Assembly (NCBI GenBank): GCA_029959285.1
Contig: JASCOE010000002.1
Location: 124,001 to 188,000, forward strand
Origin: Flavobacteriaceae bacterium PS02337
GTDB lineage: Bacteria; Bacteroidota; Bacteroidia; Flavobacteriales; Flavobacteriaceae
Direction: 5' to 3'
DNA length: 64,000 nucleotides
The notes below the pieces were generated by a model, which worked only from the letters and a program-made list of their open reading frames with translations, was not told the origin of the DNA and did not search any database. The position numbers and the translations under genes are program-made. Below are positions 24,595 through 33,211 of this stretch, piece by piece. Each line of letters starts with the position of its first letter. Position 1 is the first letter of the stretch.

Positions 24595-25044
24595 TTAATC
24601 GTTTATGTTTAATGTTTTTAGAAAGAAATCGCCCGATTTTACATCTGTTGCCAGTTGTTCTAAAGTTGTTTTGGTTAGCATTTCTAAAAGTAAACTTCTA
24701 ATTTTTTTAAATTCGTGATGCACAGGACACGGATGCTGTTCTGAACATTCTTTAAGTCCAATTCCGCACCCACTATAAATTTTATTTCCGTCAATTGCAT
24801 CTACAATCTGAATTAACTTTATGTTTTTTACCGCTTCATTAGAAACTTCAAAACCGCCTCCCACTCCTTTTGCAGAATGTATAATTCCGTTTTTAGTCAA
24901 AATCTGCATGATCTTCGCAGTAAACGGTTCTGGCGAATCTATTTCTTTTGCGACATCTTTTATTCCAACTCTTATCCCTTTAGAAGATTTGGTTGCAATA
25001 AATATTGAAGCTCTTATTCCGTATTCACACGCTTTTGAAAACAT
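24595..25044 (-). CDS. Rrf2-family regulator, NsrR-like
   Basis: 149 residues. A winged helix-turn-helix (about 1-80; KACEYGIRASIFIA and GGFEVSNEAVKNI) is followed by a three-cysteine cluster loop: Cys93, Cys100, Cys106 in SGCGIGLKECSEQHPCPVHH, the arrangement of Fe-S Rrf2 proteins such as NsrR. NsrR represses NO-defence genes and is inactivated when NO attacks its cluster. Gene context (azurin, qNOR, Ric, NirK) and the shared dyad before three of these promoters, its own included, point to NO sensing. I leave the symbol empty because IscR- and RsrR-type members share the fold. Confidence 0.88.
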   Translation of the reverse strand: MFSKACEYGIRASIFIATKSSKGIRVGIKDVAKEIDSPEPFTAKIMQILTKNGIIHSAKGVGGGFEVSNEAVKNIKLIQIVDAIDGNKIYSGCGIGLKECSEQHPCPVHHEFKKIRSLLLEMLTKTTLEQLATDVKSGDFFLKTLNIND

Positions 25045-25065
25045 AGATCTTTTATTAATTCCCTA

Positions 25066-25073
25066 CAAAGATA
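25066..25073 (-). promoter_or_regulatory. -7 box for the Rrf2 gene
   Basis: TATCTTTG on the minus strand, 21 bp upstream of the ATG at 25044. The proposed operator begins 11 bp further upstream. Confidence 0.55.
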
Positions 25074-25084
25074 TAGAGCTTTTG

Positions 25085-25110
25085 CATAAAAGACAAATTT
25101 ATCTTTAATT
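25085..25110. promoter_or_regulatory. 26-bp dyad operator before the Rrf2 gene (autoregulation)
   Basis: Half-sites CATAAAAGACA and TATCTTTAATT around AATT match the perfect dyad at 10 of 11 and 9 of 11 positions. It covers the expected -33 region of the Rrf2 promoter. Confidence 0.55.
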
Positions 25111-25208
25111 AATTTTAAAGTTGAAATTCCTTATTTATAATCAAAATAATTAGTGCCATTGAAATGACTTATTCATCATTCAATTCTTATAAAAACCAAT
25201 TTAAATTT

Positions 25209-25216
25209 TAACTTTG
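25209..25216 (+). promoter_or_regulatory. -7 box for the NYN-domain gene
   Basis: TAACTTTG on the plus strand, 28 bp upstream of the ATG at 25245. Confidence 0.55.
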
Positions 25217-25244
25217 AGAGTATTTAATTTTTAATATTAAAATA

Positions 25245-26027
25245 ATGCCTTTAAGCAATTCAAAAGATTTAAAACTGGCAGTTCTTATTGATGCAGACAA
25301 TGTACCGTACAGCAATGTAAAAGGTATGATGGAAGAAATTGCAAAATTTGGAACACCAACTACGAAAAGGATTTATGCCGATTGGACTAAACCAAATTCA
25401 AATGGCTGGAAAGGTGTTTTATTAGAACATGCTATCACTCCTATTCAACAATATAGTTATACGGTTGGAAAAAATTCTTCAGATTCAGCGCTGATTATTG
25501 ATGCAATGGATTTGCTTTATTCTGGAAAATTAGACGGATTTTGTATCGTTTCTAGCGATAGTGATTTTACCCGTCTTGCGATTAGGCTTCGCGAATCTGG
25601 AATGAAAGTGATTGGAATAGGTGAAAAGAAAACACCAAATTCGTTTATCGTTGCCTGCGACCGATTTATTTATATTGAAGTTTTGGATGGAGCAACTCAA
25701 AAGAAAAAACCAAAAACAGTCGCTGCGGCCGATACCAAAAAACCAATTGAAAAACCTGCTGAAAAAGCGCTTCATAAAGTTGACAAACAAACTATCGAAC
25801 TTATTGAAGCTACAATTGAAGACATTGAAGATGATGACGGTTGGGCATTTCTTGGAGATGTCGGCAATTTGATTGTAAAGAAAAAACCTGAATTTGACCC
25901 TCGAAATTATGGTTATTCTAAACTTACGCCAATGCTGAAATCGTTAACTGATATTCTAGAGATTGATGAAAGAGAGTCGGACAAAAAAGGAATCAAACAC
26001 GTTTATGTACGCTTAAGATTCAACTAA
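25245..26027 (+). CDS. NYN-domain (PIN-like) protein with OST-HTH/LOTUS C-terminus
   Basis: 260 residues, cytoplasmic. Residues about 8-150 are a NYN/LabA-like nuclease fold with the acidic residues expected for metal binding: LIDADN near 14-19, NSSDSALIIDAMDLLY near 77-92 and IVSSDSDFTRLA near 101. A Lys/Pro/Ala linker follows, then an OST-HTH/LOTUS-type RNA-binding segment (about 180-260; DDDGWAFLGDVGNLI, NYGYSKLTPMLKSL). Such proteins are probable RNA-processing or RNA-binding factors; the target is unknown. It may be co-transcribed with the FMN glutamate-synthase-like gene, 36 bp downstream. Confidence 0.85.
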   Translation: MPLSNSKDLKLAVLIDADNVPYSNVKGMMEEIAKFGTPTTKRIYADWTKPNSNGWKGVLLEHAITPIQQYSYTVGKNSSDSALIIDAMDLLYSGKLDGFCIVSSDSDFTRLAIRLRESGMKVIGIGEKKTPNSFIVACDRFIYIEVLDGATQKKKPKTVAAADTKKPIEKPAEKALHKVDKQTIELIEATIEDIEDDDGWAFLGDVGNLIVKKKPEFDPRNYGYSKLTPMLKSLTDILEIDERESDKKGIKHVYVRLRFN

Positions 26028-26063
26028 TTATCGCATTTATTACCTATTTAATTTTTTAAAAAC

Positions 26064-27578
26064 ATGAGAAAAAAATTCTTTATTTACGGATTCTTATTGT
26101 TTCTAATTGTTCTTGCAATTTATTATTACACCGGACGAGCTTATTTACTCGTTTTTGCTATTCCAATTTTGTTGATTGTTGGAGCTTATAATGCTTCGCA
26201 AAAGAAACATGCTATTTTAAGAAACTTCCCGGTTTTGGGTTATTTCAGATATTTATTTGAAATGATTGCGCCTGAAATTCAACAATATTTTATTGAAAGA
26301 TCTACAGACGGAAAACCTTTTTCTAGAAATCAGCGTTCTTTAGTGTATCAAAGAGCCAAAAATATTGATTCAAGCACGCCTTTTGGAACGCAATTAAACT
26401 TAAATACAGAAAACTACGAAGGAATTAAACATTCTATTTTTCCAGCAAAAGTGAATGAAGAATTACCGCGCGTTTTAGTTGGCGGAAAAGATTGCAAACA
26501 ACCTTACTCTGCTTCTTTATTTAATGTTTCGGCGATGAGTTTTGGTTCGTTAAGTGAACATGCCGTTCGCGCGATTAATATTGGTGCTAAAAAAGGAAAC
26601 TTTTACCAAAATACTGGTGAAGGTGGTTTGACAGAATTTCACCTTGTTGGCGGCGGAGATATTACGTGGCAAATTGGAACTGGATATTTTGGATGCCGTG
26701 ATGCAGAAGGAAATTTCAGTCCAGAAAATTTTGCCCAAAAAGCAAATCTTCCAAATGTAAAAATGATTGAGATTAAACTTTCTCAAGGCGCAAAACCTGG
26801 TCACGGAGGTGTTTTGCCAGCTGCGAAAAACACAGAACAGATTGCTAAAATTAGAGGTGTACAACCGCATACAATGATTCTTTCTCCTCCAGGTCATCAT
26901 GCTTTTTCTGATTCTAAAGGATTAATTCATTTTATAAAACAATTGCGTAATCTTTCTAACGGAAAACCAATCGGATTTAAATTGTGTATTGGAAATACTG
27001 CCGAATTTGAAGCCATTTGTCAAGAAATGATCGCAGAAGACATCTATCCGGATTTCATTACCATTGACGGTGCTGAAGGCGGAACTGGAGCTGCGCCATT
27101 AGAATTTGCTGACGGAGTTGGAATGCCATTTGAACCCGCTTTAATTTTCGTAAACAAAACTTTGGTTCGTTTAGGTATTCGTGACAAAATGCGCATTATT
27201 GGAAGCGGAAAAATTATTTCTGGATATTCTATTTTACATGCCATTGCGTTGGGTGCCGATATGTGCAACAGCGCTAGAGGATTTATGTTTTCTCTAGGCT
27301 GTATTCAAGCCTTGCGTTGTCATAATAACGAATGCCCAACTGGAGTTGCGACTCAAAATAAAATGCTGATGAAAGGTTTGGTTGTTACAGACAAATCAGA
27401 TCGAGTGTATCATTTCCATAAAAATACACTTCACTCGGCAAATGAACTTTTAGCGGCAGCAGGAAAAAGCAGTTTTGCAGACGTCGATATTAATATCTTT
27501 ATGCGTGGCGACGAATTTGCCAATTTATCTGATCAGTATTTCCCTGATAATCTGAAAAACGTTACGCAATTCTCATAA
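26064..27578 (+). CDS. FMN-binding glutamate synthase family protein
   Basis: 504 residues. Two N-terminal hydrophobic helices (about 5-50) anchor it to the membrane, followed by a glutamate-synthase central/FMN barrel (about 90-480). Visible: SMSFGSLSEHAVRAINIG, GGGDITWQIGTGYFGCRD, the FMN-phosphate region IIGSGKIISG, and an Fe-S type cysteine group CIQALRCHNNECPTGVATQ near 412-430. It lacks the glutaminase domain and the long C-terminal helix of GltB, so it is a stand-alone barrel; the physiological reaction is not settled for this family. A bidirectional terminator follows. Confidence 0.85.
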   Translation: MRKKFFIYGFLLFLIVLAIYYYTGRAYLLVFAIPILLIVGAYNASQKKHAILRNFPVLGYFRYLFEMIAPEIQQYFIERSTDGKPFSRNQRSLVYQRAKNIDSSTPFGTQLNLNTENYEGIKHSIFPAKVNEELPRVLVGGKDCKQPYSASLFNVSAMSFGSLSEHAVRAINIGAKKGNFYQNTGEGGLTEFHLVGGGDITWQIGTGYFGCRDAEGNFSPENFAQKANLPNVKMIEIKLSQGAKPGHGGVLPAAKNTEQIAKIRGVQPHTMILSPPGHHAFSDSKGLIHFIKQLRNLSNGKPIGFKLCIGNTAEFEAICQEMIAEDIYPDFITIDGAEGGTGAAPLEFADGVGMPFEPALIFVNKTLVRLGIRDKMRIIGSGKIISGYSILHAIALGADMCNSARGFMFSLGCIQALRCHNNECPTGVATQNKMLMKGLVVTDKSDRVYHFHKNTLHSANELLAAAGKSSFADVDINIFMRGDEFANLSDQYFPDNLKNVTQFS

Positions 27579-27581
27579 ACA

Positions 27582-27610
27582 AAAAAGCCTCTTAAAATAA
27601 GAGGCTTTTT
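27582..27610. terminator. Bidirectional terminator
   Basis: A 13-bp stem (AAAAAGCCTCTTA and complement) with loop AAA, between two convergent genes. Confidence 0.9.
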
Positions 27611-27630
27611 CTTTTAAATCTATTTTTCTA

Positions 27631-28062
27631 TTACAATTTTGCTGTTTCTTTATTTTGCTGTGTTGCTCCTTCCAATTCTGCCAATTCTTCTGAACCAACT
27701 AATTTTTGAGCTAAAATAGCATTATTATAAGCTAAGAAATAAACATCAAACTTTACTCCTTCTGCAACAAGTGAAGACGAAATCTGATCGTTTTTAATCA
27801 TTTCTTTCAATAAATCTGGAAACGACTCTTTGTAGGCTAATTTGTTTGCATCGTTTTCTTCTAAATTCGTTTCAATTCTAATTTCAATTTTATTATCATT
27901 TAGAAAAGCTTTTGCTGTTGTACTCGTAATTCCATTTCCTTTTATAGAAGATGTGGTATTGTAAGTACTAACATGTTCTTGAATTTTTTGCTTGGTATTT
28001 TTACAGCTGATAAAAAACAAAGCAAACAGTAAAACAAATGCGATTTGGGTAATTTTTTTCAT
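27631..28062 (-). CDS. Small lipoprotein, paralogue 1 of 2
   Basis: 143 residues. Lipobox FFISC (Cys20), then KNTKQKIQEHVSTYN. The mature part is short and alpha/beta, with a conserved run KIEIRIETNLEENDANK and EGVKFDVYFLAYNN. It is clearly homologous to the next gene upstream (28327-28734): same lipobox context CKNTKQK, same spacing and same core words. It carries a 10-residue longer Gln/Asn/Glu C-terminal tail. Function unknown. It has its own -7 box at 28094-28101. Confidence 0.7.
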   Translation of the reverse strand: MKKITQIAFVLLFALFFISCKNTKQKIQEHVSTYNTTSSIKGNGITSTTAKAFLNDNKIEIRIETNLEENDANKLAYKESFPDLLKEMIKNDQISSSLVAEGVKFDVYFLAYNNAILAQKLVGSEELAELEGATQQNKETAKL

Positions 28063-28093
28063 AAATTATTGGTTTTATAGTTATTTTTTAACT

Positions 28094-28101
28094 CAAACAT
28101 A
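28094..28101 (-). promoter_or_regulatory. -7 box for lipoprotein paralogue 1
   Basis: TATGTTTG on the minus strand, 31 bp upstream of the ATG at 28062. Confidence 0.5.
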
Positions 28102-28326
28102 ATTAATTTATAACATAAAAACAACATTCAATCGTAAAAAACTAGTTCATAATTATTTGAATACAAATCAATTAACTAAAACAAAAGTAATTATTTGTAA
28201 GAATAAAAAGATTGATTTTATATTTAACTTCGAACTATATAAACAAAAAGTCTCTTTAAACTAAACTTAAATAGACTTTAATATGTAAGAATTAAAATGA
28301 TTTATTTTTTTAAGAATTCTGATTTA

Positions 28327-28734
28327 TTATTTCAAAAAATCTTTTAGAGATTCACCAGTTAAAACTTCTTTATCAAAAACAGTATTATCATCAGCTAGAA
28401 AATAAACGTCAAATTGAACTCCTTCTTCAATTAATTGTCTTGGGATTTCATCTTTATCAATCATCAATTTAATTAATTTCGGAAAAGATATAGCTGATGC
28501 CGTTTTATTAGTTTCATTTTGTTCTAAATCAGTTTCAAAACGCAATTCAATTTTATCATCATTAATATAACCTCTTGCCGTAGTAAGGGTTACATTTTCA
28601 GCTCTAAAACTTGGAGCAATAGTTTTGTTGTATGTAACAACGTATTCCTGAAGTTTCTGTTTAGTATTTTTACAGCTTACAACTGTTAATACTATCAAAA
28701 GTGCACAGATTATTTGGCTTATTTTCTTGATCAT
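28327..28734 (-). CDS. Small lipoprotein, paralogue 2 of 2
   Basis: 135 residues. Lipobox TVVSC (Cys21) followed by KNTKQKLQEYVVTYN. The core DDKIELRFETDLEQNETNK and EGVQFDVYFLADDN align with the neighbouring paralogue, so the two arose by tandem duplication and then diverged. It begins 6 bp after the GH88 stop, implying co-transcription with the hydrolase gene. Function unknown; an outer-membrane location is expected from the lipobox. The 264-bp gap between the two paralogues is AT-rich and holds only the -7 box noted. Confidence 0.7.
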   Translation of the reverse strand: MIKKISQIICALLIVLTVVSCKNTKQKLQEYVVTYNKTIAPSFRAENVTLTTARGYINDDKIELRFETDLEQNETNKTASAISFPKLIKLMIDKDEIPRQLIEEGVQFDVYFLADDNTVFDKEVLTGESLKDFLK

Positions 28735-28740
28735 AATTTA

Positions 28741-29919
28741 CTATTTTAATTTTTGAAGTCTTAATAATGCCTCAAGATAGTAATAATCTGCGTAATTTAT
28801 AGAACAATCGATCTCACTTCCTACTGGTTTATGTCCCGTTGAATGCAATAAAAATGCCGAATTCACGTCGTGACTCTGATAATGACCTGAAAGCGAAACA
28901 ATCATTTTTTTGGCTTTTGTCAAATATTCTGTTTTTAAATTCTTGTCTTTTGTATAAGAACTTAATTCTAAAAGTGCAGAAGAAACAATTGCTGCCGCAG
29001 AAGCATCTCTAGGCTCATTTGGAATATTTGGCGCATTAAAATCCCAATACGGAACCAAATCTTCGGTAGTCAATTTATCCAAATAAACTCTCGCCAATTT
29101 ATGCGCAAACTCTAAAAACTTTACATCTTTAGTTTCTCTGTATGTCATTGTAAAACCATAGATAGCCCAAGCCTGACCGCGCGCCCACATACTATCGTCG
29201 CTATAACCTTGCGCTGTTCTTCCTTTTATTTTTTTACCTGTTTCGAAATCGTAAATTATGACATGATAAGAAGTATTATCTGACCTAAAATGATTTACCA
29301 TTGTGGTTTCGGCATGCTTGACAGCAATATCATATAACTTTTTATTTCCGCCATTTTTTGAAGCCCAAAACAAAAGTTCCAAATTCATCATATTGTCGAT
29401 AATTGTATTATGACCGCCCATTTTGTTGTGAGGCCAAGATTGAATTGTTCCCACTTTCGGATTAAAAAGCGTTGCCAAAGTATCGGCAGTTTTTAGAATA
29501 ATTTCCTTGTATTCTGGATTTTTTGTCAATCGATATCCGTTTCCGAAACTATTGAAAACCTGAAAACCTAAATCGTGATCTCCAGCTTTGCTAACTGACA
29601 AAGGCGTTAAAAAACGACTGAATTTATCCGCTTCTTTTTCCCATTTTTTATCTTTTGTTGCTTCATACAAAAACCATAATTCTCCAGGCCAAAATCCGCT
29701 TGTCCAATCTTTATAACCAACAAATTTCCATTCGCTGCTTCCATTTGGGACAGTTCGTGGAGAAGTTCCGTCGTTTGGAATTACTTTTAAAGTTTTTGAA
29801 GCTTGTTCTGCACAGTAATCCAGTTGCTTTTTAATATTAAACGAATTGTCTTTTTGAGAATAGCCTTGGTTTCCTAAAAAAACTAAAGCCGTAATCAGGG
29901 TAAAAAATTTTGCCTTCAT
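28741..29919 (-). CDS. Glycoside hydrolase family 88 (unsaturated glucuronyl/galacturonyl hydrolase)
   Basis: 392 residues with a signal peptide (about 1-21, GNQGYSQ), so it acts in the periplasm or outside. The (alpha/alpha)6 barrel has the family's two active-site aspartates in DHDLGFQVFNSFG near 118 and NTIIDNMMNLELLFWA near 175, plus RGQAWAIYGFTMTYR near 248 and the C-terminal IDCSINYADYYYLEAL. These enzymes remove the unsaturated uronic acid left by polysaccharide lyases. No lyase or SusCD pair is adjacent, so the substrate cannot be assigned. A small lipoprotein follows in the same transcript. Confidence 0.9.
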   Translation of the reverse strand: MKAKFFTLITALVFLGNQGYSQKDNSFNIKKQLDYCAEQASKTLKVIPNDGTSPRTVPNGSSEWKFVGYKDWTSGFWPGELWFLYEATKDKKWEKEADKFSRFLTPLSVSKAGDHDLGFQVFNSFGNGYRLTKNPEYKEIILKTADTLATLFNPKVGTIQSWPHNKMGGHNTIIDNMMNLELLFWASKNGGNKKLYDIAVKHAETTMVNHFRSDNTSYHVIIYDFETGKKIKGRTAQGYSDDSMWARGQAWAIYGFTMTYRETKDVKFLEFAHKLARVYLDKLTTEDLVPYWDFNAPNIPNEPRDASAAAIVSSALLELSSYTKDKNLKTEYLTKAKKMIVSLSGHYQSHDVNSAFLLHSTGHKPVGSEIDCSINYADYYYLEALLRLQKLK

Positions 29920-30042
29920 GTGGTTATTTTGATAGATAGTTAATTGAACTGATAAATTTATGAAATAAAGTAAATGTATTTTGATTTTGTATTTTTGGCT
30001 ACCTTAAAATGTACAATTCGGGTACTTTTTTTCTTTACAATC

Positions 30043-30146
30043 TTGTCATTCCGAGGAACGAGGAATCTCCGTAAGAAGCTCTATAATTAAAATCGCCAAT
30101 CTTTGTCGAGTTTCTCGTGGAGATTCCTCGTTCCTCGGAATGACAA
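30043..30146. repeat. Perfect 28-bp inverted repeat
   Basis: Arms 30043-30070 and 30119-30146 are exact reverse complements over 28 bases (TTGTCATTCCGAGGAACG... and its complement), with a 48-bp spacer. It lies in the 291-bp gap between divergent GH88 and DUF2809 genes. It resembles a dispersed intergenic element more than a terminator, since no T run follows. Confidence 0.9.
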
Positions 30147-30210
30147 ACTTTCTTAAACAAAAAAACAAAAACATTTATATAAATTTGCTTTAACTAAAAC
30201 CATCCTAAAC

Positions 30211-30594
30211 TTGAACAAATCCAGAATCTATTATTTCTTCGTTTTTTTAAGCATTATAATTCTAGGAATTCTTTCCAGAAAAATTTCATTTATTCCTTTA
30301 TATATTGGAGATTTTCTTTACGCTGTAATGATTTATTTTTTGGTTCGAATTTTTCTTCCATCCAAAAAAGCAATTTTGATATTTCTGCTTTCTCTTCTAA
30401 TTTGTTACGCTATTGAATTTCTTCAATTGTACCAAGCCGAATGGATTATTGAACTTAGAAAAACACTTTTTGGAAGGTATGTTTTAGGACAAGGATTTTT
30501 ATGGTCGGATATTCTAGCTTATACTTTTGGTGCTTTTTCTGCTTTCATTCTAGAAAAAATTACTTTAAAAATTTTCAATCGAAAGTCTGCGTAA
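30211..30594 (+). CDS. DUF2809 membrane protein
   Basis: 127 residues with four predicted helices (about 8-22, 28-48, 52-70, 95-115). The segment GIEFLQLY-like (CYAIEFLQLYQAEWI) followed by LGQGFLWSDILAYTFGAFS is characteristic of DUF2809. Function unknown. The first codon is TTG; no ATG occurs before residue 39, so the exact start is unsure. Its last 20 bases overlap the end of the convergent ABC transporter gene. Confidence 0.7.
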   Translation: MNKSRIYYFFVFLSIIILGILSRKISFIPLYIGDFLYAVMIYFLVRIFLPSKKAILIFLLSLLICYAIEFLQLYQAEWIIELRKTLFGRYVLGQGFLWSDILAYTFGAFSAFILEKITLKIFNRKSA

Positions 30595-32353
30595 TTTTAT
30601 CAATATTTAAACTGTTTGCCATTGCCATAAATATTTGATAATATGCTCCTTTATTATCAAACAATTCGTCGTGTGTTCCTTTTTCGACGCATTTGCCTTT
30701 TTCTAAAACAACAATATTTGCAGCATCAACAATTTGAGAAATACTGTGCGAAATAATAATCACAGTTCTGTCTTTTTTAATAGCATCTAAAGACTTTTTA
30801 ATTTGCTCTGTCGCAATTGCGTCTAAACTCGCCGTTGGTTCATCAAGAAAAATTATTGGCGGATTTTTAAGAAAAAGTCTGGCAATTGCAATGCGCTGCT
30901 GTTGACCACCAGAAAGTAAATGCGCATCAGAATCGTAACCTTTTGGCAATTGCATTACTTGTTCATGAATGTAAGCTTGTTTTGCTGCTTCTATAACTTC
31001 TTCTTGTGAAGCTTCTGGATTTCCGTATAAAATATTTTCAGCAATTGTGCCTTTAAAAATATGATTCTTCTGTAAAACCAATCCGATATTTTTACGAAGG
31101 AAATCGGTGTTATAATCCATTAAATCAACTCCATCCAAACAAATTTTTCCCGAAGAAGGAAGATAAAATTTATCCAAAAGATTAATAATCGTGCTTTTTC
31201 CTGCACCACTCAATCCGACTAAAGCTGTAGTTTCGTTTGGTTTTACTGTAAAATTAATATCATAAAGTGCTTTTGTACCGTTTGGATATACAAAATCTAC
31301 ATTTTTAACTTCGATCAATCCGACGATTTTCTCAGGAATATAATCGCCGCTAGTTTCAATTTCATTGTCAGATTCTAAAATATCGAAGAATCCTTCAGAA
31401 TAAATTAATGCATCATTTATCTCATCGTAAATTCGGTGCAATTGTCGAATTGGCGCCGAAACATTATTAAACAACATAATATGAAACATAATTGCACCAA
31501 TTGTCATTTGATTATTCAATACAAAATAGGCTGTCAAAATGATGATAATCACGACTCCTATTTGTTCGACAAAACTTTTAATGCTTTCAAAAATAAAACT
31601 AGTTTTTCTGGTTGCCAACTGATTTTCAGTCATTTCAAACTGAATCTTTTGATGACGATCTGCTTCAGAAGGTTCACGAACAAAAGATTTAATAACGGTT
31701 ATTGATTCGATTAAACTTATAATTCCGTTATTTTTTGTTTCGCGATAATTACGCATTCTTCTTCTGAATCCGCTCAATTTAGTGGCTTGCAACTGACTGA
31801 TGTAAAAGTAAATCGGAATAATACACAAACTGACTAAACCTACATATACATTTGCATAAAACATTATTACTAACGCTACAAAAGCATTTGCAAATAAGGG
31901 AAATATATCAATAAAGAAGTTCTGAACCAATCGTGTTAAACTGCTGATTCCGGCATCGATTCTGGTTTGGAGTTTTCCGCTTTCATTTTCATCAGAAGTA
32001 TAAAACTCCATTCTATAGCTAAGAATTTTTTCTACAATGGTTTGAGAAATATCGCGAGTTATAAAAATACGCAGTTTTTCGCCATAAAATTTTTGCCCAA
32101 ATTGCACGACCGAATTAACCAATTCCTTCGTCAATAAAACAATACTGATTATACCGAGCAAATGAAATCCTTTAGAAAGCGGTTCGTGCGCAACCATTAG
32201 ATTATTAATTGTATCGACAGTATATTTTAAGATTAAAGCGTTGACTTGTGCCGCAAATGAACCAATAAATGTTAGCAGTAAAGTAGCAATTACCATTTTT
32301 CTGTAAGGCTTTACAAATGGCATTATTTTTTTATAAAGTACGGATAATTGCAT
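30575..32353 (-). CDS. ABC exporter (fused membrane and ATPase domains)
   Basis: 592 residues, a half-transporter that should work as a dimer. Six membrane helices lie between about 20 and 320 (ABC type 1 membrane domain). The ATPase domain (about 340-580) has Walker A GLSGAGKST, Q-loop GLVLQKNHIF, signature LLSGGQQQR, Walker B IIFLDEPTA and the switch His in IISHS. It is close to MsbA/multidrug-type exporters; lipid or drug substrates are possible. It is monocistronic. It overlaps the 3' end of the DUF2809 gene tail-to-tail by 20 bp. Confidence 0.9.
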   Translation of the reverse strand: MQLSVLYKKIMPFVKPYRKMVIATLLLTFIGSFAAQVNALILKYTVDTINNLMVAHEPLSKGFHLLGIISIVLLTKELVNSVVQFGQKFYGEKLRIFITRDISQTIVEKILSYRMEFYTSDENESGKLQTRIDAGISSLTRLVQNFFIDIFPLFANAFVALVIMFYANVYVGLVSLCIIPIYFYISQLQATKLSGFRRRMRNYRETKNNGIISLIESITVIKSFVREPSEADRHQKIQFEMTENQLATRKTSFIFESIKSFVEQIGVVIIIILTAYFVLNNQMTIGAIMFHIMLFNNVSAPIRQLHRIYDEINDALIYSEGFFDILESDNEIETSGDYIPEKIVGLIEVKNVDFVYPNGTKALYDINFTVKPNETTALVGLSGAGKSTIINLLDKFYLPSSGKICLDGVDLMDYNTDFLRKNIGLVLQKNHIFKGTIAENILYGNPEASQEEVIEAAKQAYIHEQVMQLPKGYDSDAHLLSGGQQQRIAIARLFLKNPPIIFLDEPTASLDAIATEQIKKSLDAIKKDRTVIIISHSISQIVDAANIVVLEKGKCVEKGTHDELFDNKGAYYQIFMAMANSLNIDKITQTFD

Positions 32354-32392
32354 TTAATTTTATTTTTGACGCTCTATCAAATATAAGAATTC

Positions 32393-32400
32393 TAAATTTG
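32393..32400 (+). promoter_or_regulatory. -7 box for rdgB
   Basis: TAAATTTG on the plus strand, 28 bp upstream of the ATG at 32429. Confidence 0.5.
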
Positions 32401-32428
32401 TGTTGAAATCATTTAAACACATTATTCT

Positions 32429-33007
32429 ATGAAACTCGTTTTCGCTTCAAACAACAAAAATAAAATTGCAGAAATTCAAAGTATGCTTCCTGAAAATATT
32501 AAAATATTGAGTTTGGAAGATATTAATTGTTTGGAAGATATTCCTGAAACTGCTGAAACAATTGAAGGAAACGCGATTTTAAAAGCCGATTATGTCACTC
32601 AAAAGTACGGATATGATTGTTTTGCAGATGATACGGGTTTGGAAGTTTCTGCACTAAACGGCGAACCTGGAGTTTATTCTGCTAGATATGCAGGCGAACA
32701 AAAAAACGCTGATGATAATATGAACAAACTTCTTGATGCCTTAAAAAACAAAGAAGATCGCAGCGCCCAGTTCAAGACCGTTATTACATTAAACCTTGAA
32801 GGAAAACAATATTTATTTACTGGAATCGCTAAAGGAAATATTACATTAGAAAAAACAGGAACAAATGGCTTTGGATATGATCCGATTTTTAAACCAGAAA
32901 ATTACAGCGAAACCTTTGCCGAATTGCCTTTGGAAGTAAAAAATAAAATTGGACATCGTGGAAAAGCAGTTCAGCAACTAATTGATTTTCTGAGCACCAC
33001 AAAATAA
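32429..33007 (+). CDS. rdgB: Non-canonical purine NTP pyrophosphatase (RdgB/HAM1)
   Basis: 192 residues, the usual size. It hydrolyses dITP, XTP and similar to monophosphates, keeping damaged purines out of nucleic acids. The N-terminal signature [18 protein letters not shown] binds the triphosphate; the general base and metal residues are in [14 protein letters not shown] with [10 protein letters not shown], and the substrate pocket in [12 protein letters not shown]. All are present. It starts with ATG after its own -7 box and appears monocistronic. Confidence 0.95.
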   Translation: MKLVFASNNKNKIAEIQSMLPENIKILSLEDINCLEDIPETAETIEGNAILKADYVTQKYGYDCFADDTGLEVSALNGEPGVYSARYAGEQKNADDNMNKLLDALKNKEDRSAQFKTVITLNLEGKQYLFTGIAKGNITLEKTGTNGFGYDPIFKPENYSETFAELPLEVKNKIGHRGKAVQQLIDFLSTTK

Positions 33008-33182
33008 TTGTTTCAAATACAACATTTTAAGGTTTAAATTTTACATTTTCAGACGTGTTTTTTCAACAAATTATCGATTTCTTACTAAAAATCATTTTAC
33101 AAAAATCGTAACTTTTTGATAATCAAATCATAACAAATACATAATTCTTGAAATTGCATTAGTTTATCTGAATAATTAGCTG

Positions 33183-33190
33183 TAATTTTG
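33183..33190 (+). promoter_or_regulatory. -7 box for the DEAD-box helicase gene; decides its start
   Basis: TAATTTTG on the plus strand, 21 bp upstream of the ATG at 33212. A possible TTG start at 33188 lies inside this box and so cannot be in the transcript. Confidence 0.65.
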
Positions 33191-33211
33191 CACCCTATTT
33201 TAAATACATAT

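Noticed and set aside
30043-30146. Terminator
   Set aside because: The 48-bp spacer, the lack of a T run and its place between divergent genes do not fit a terminator.
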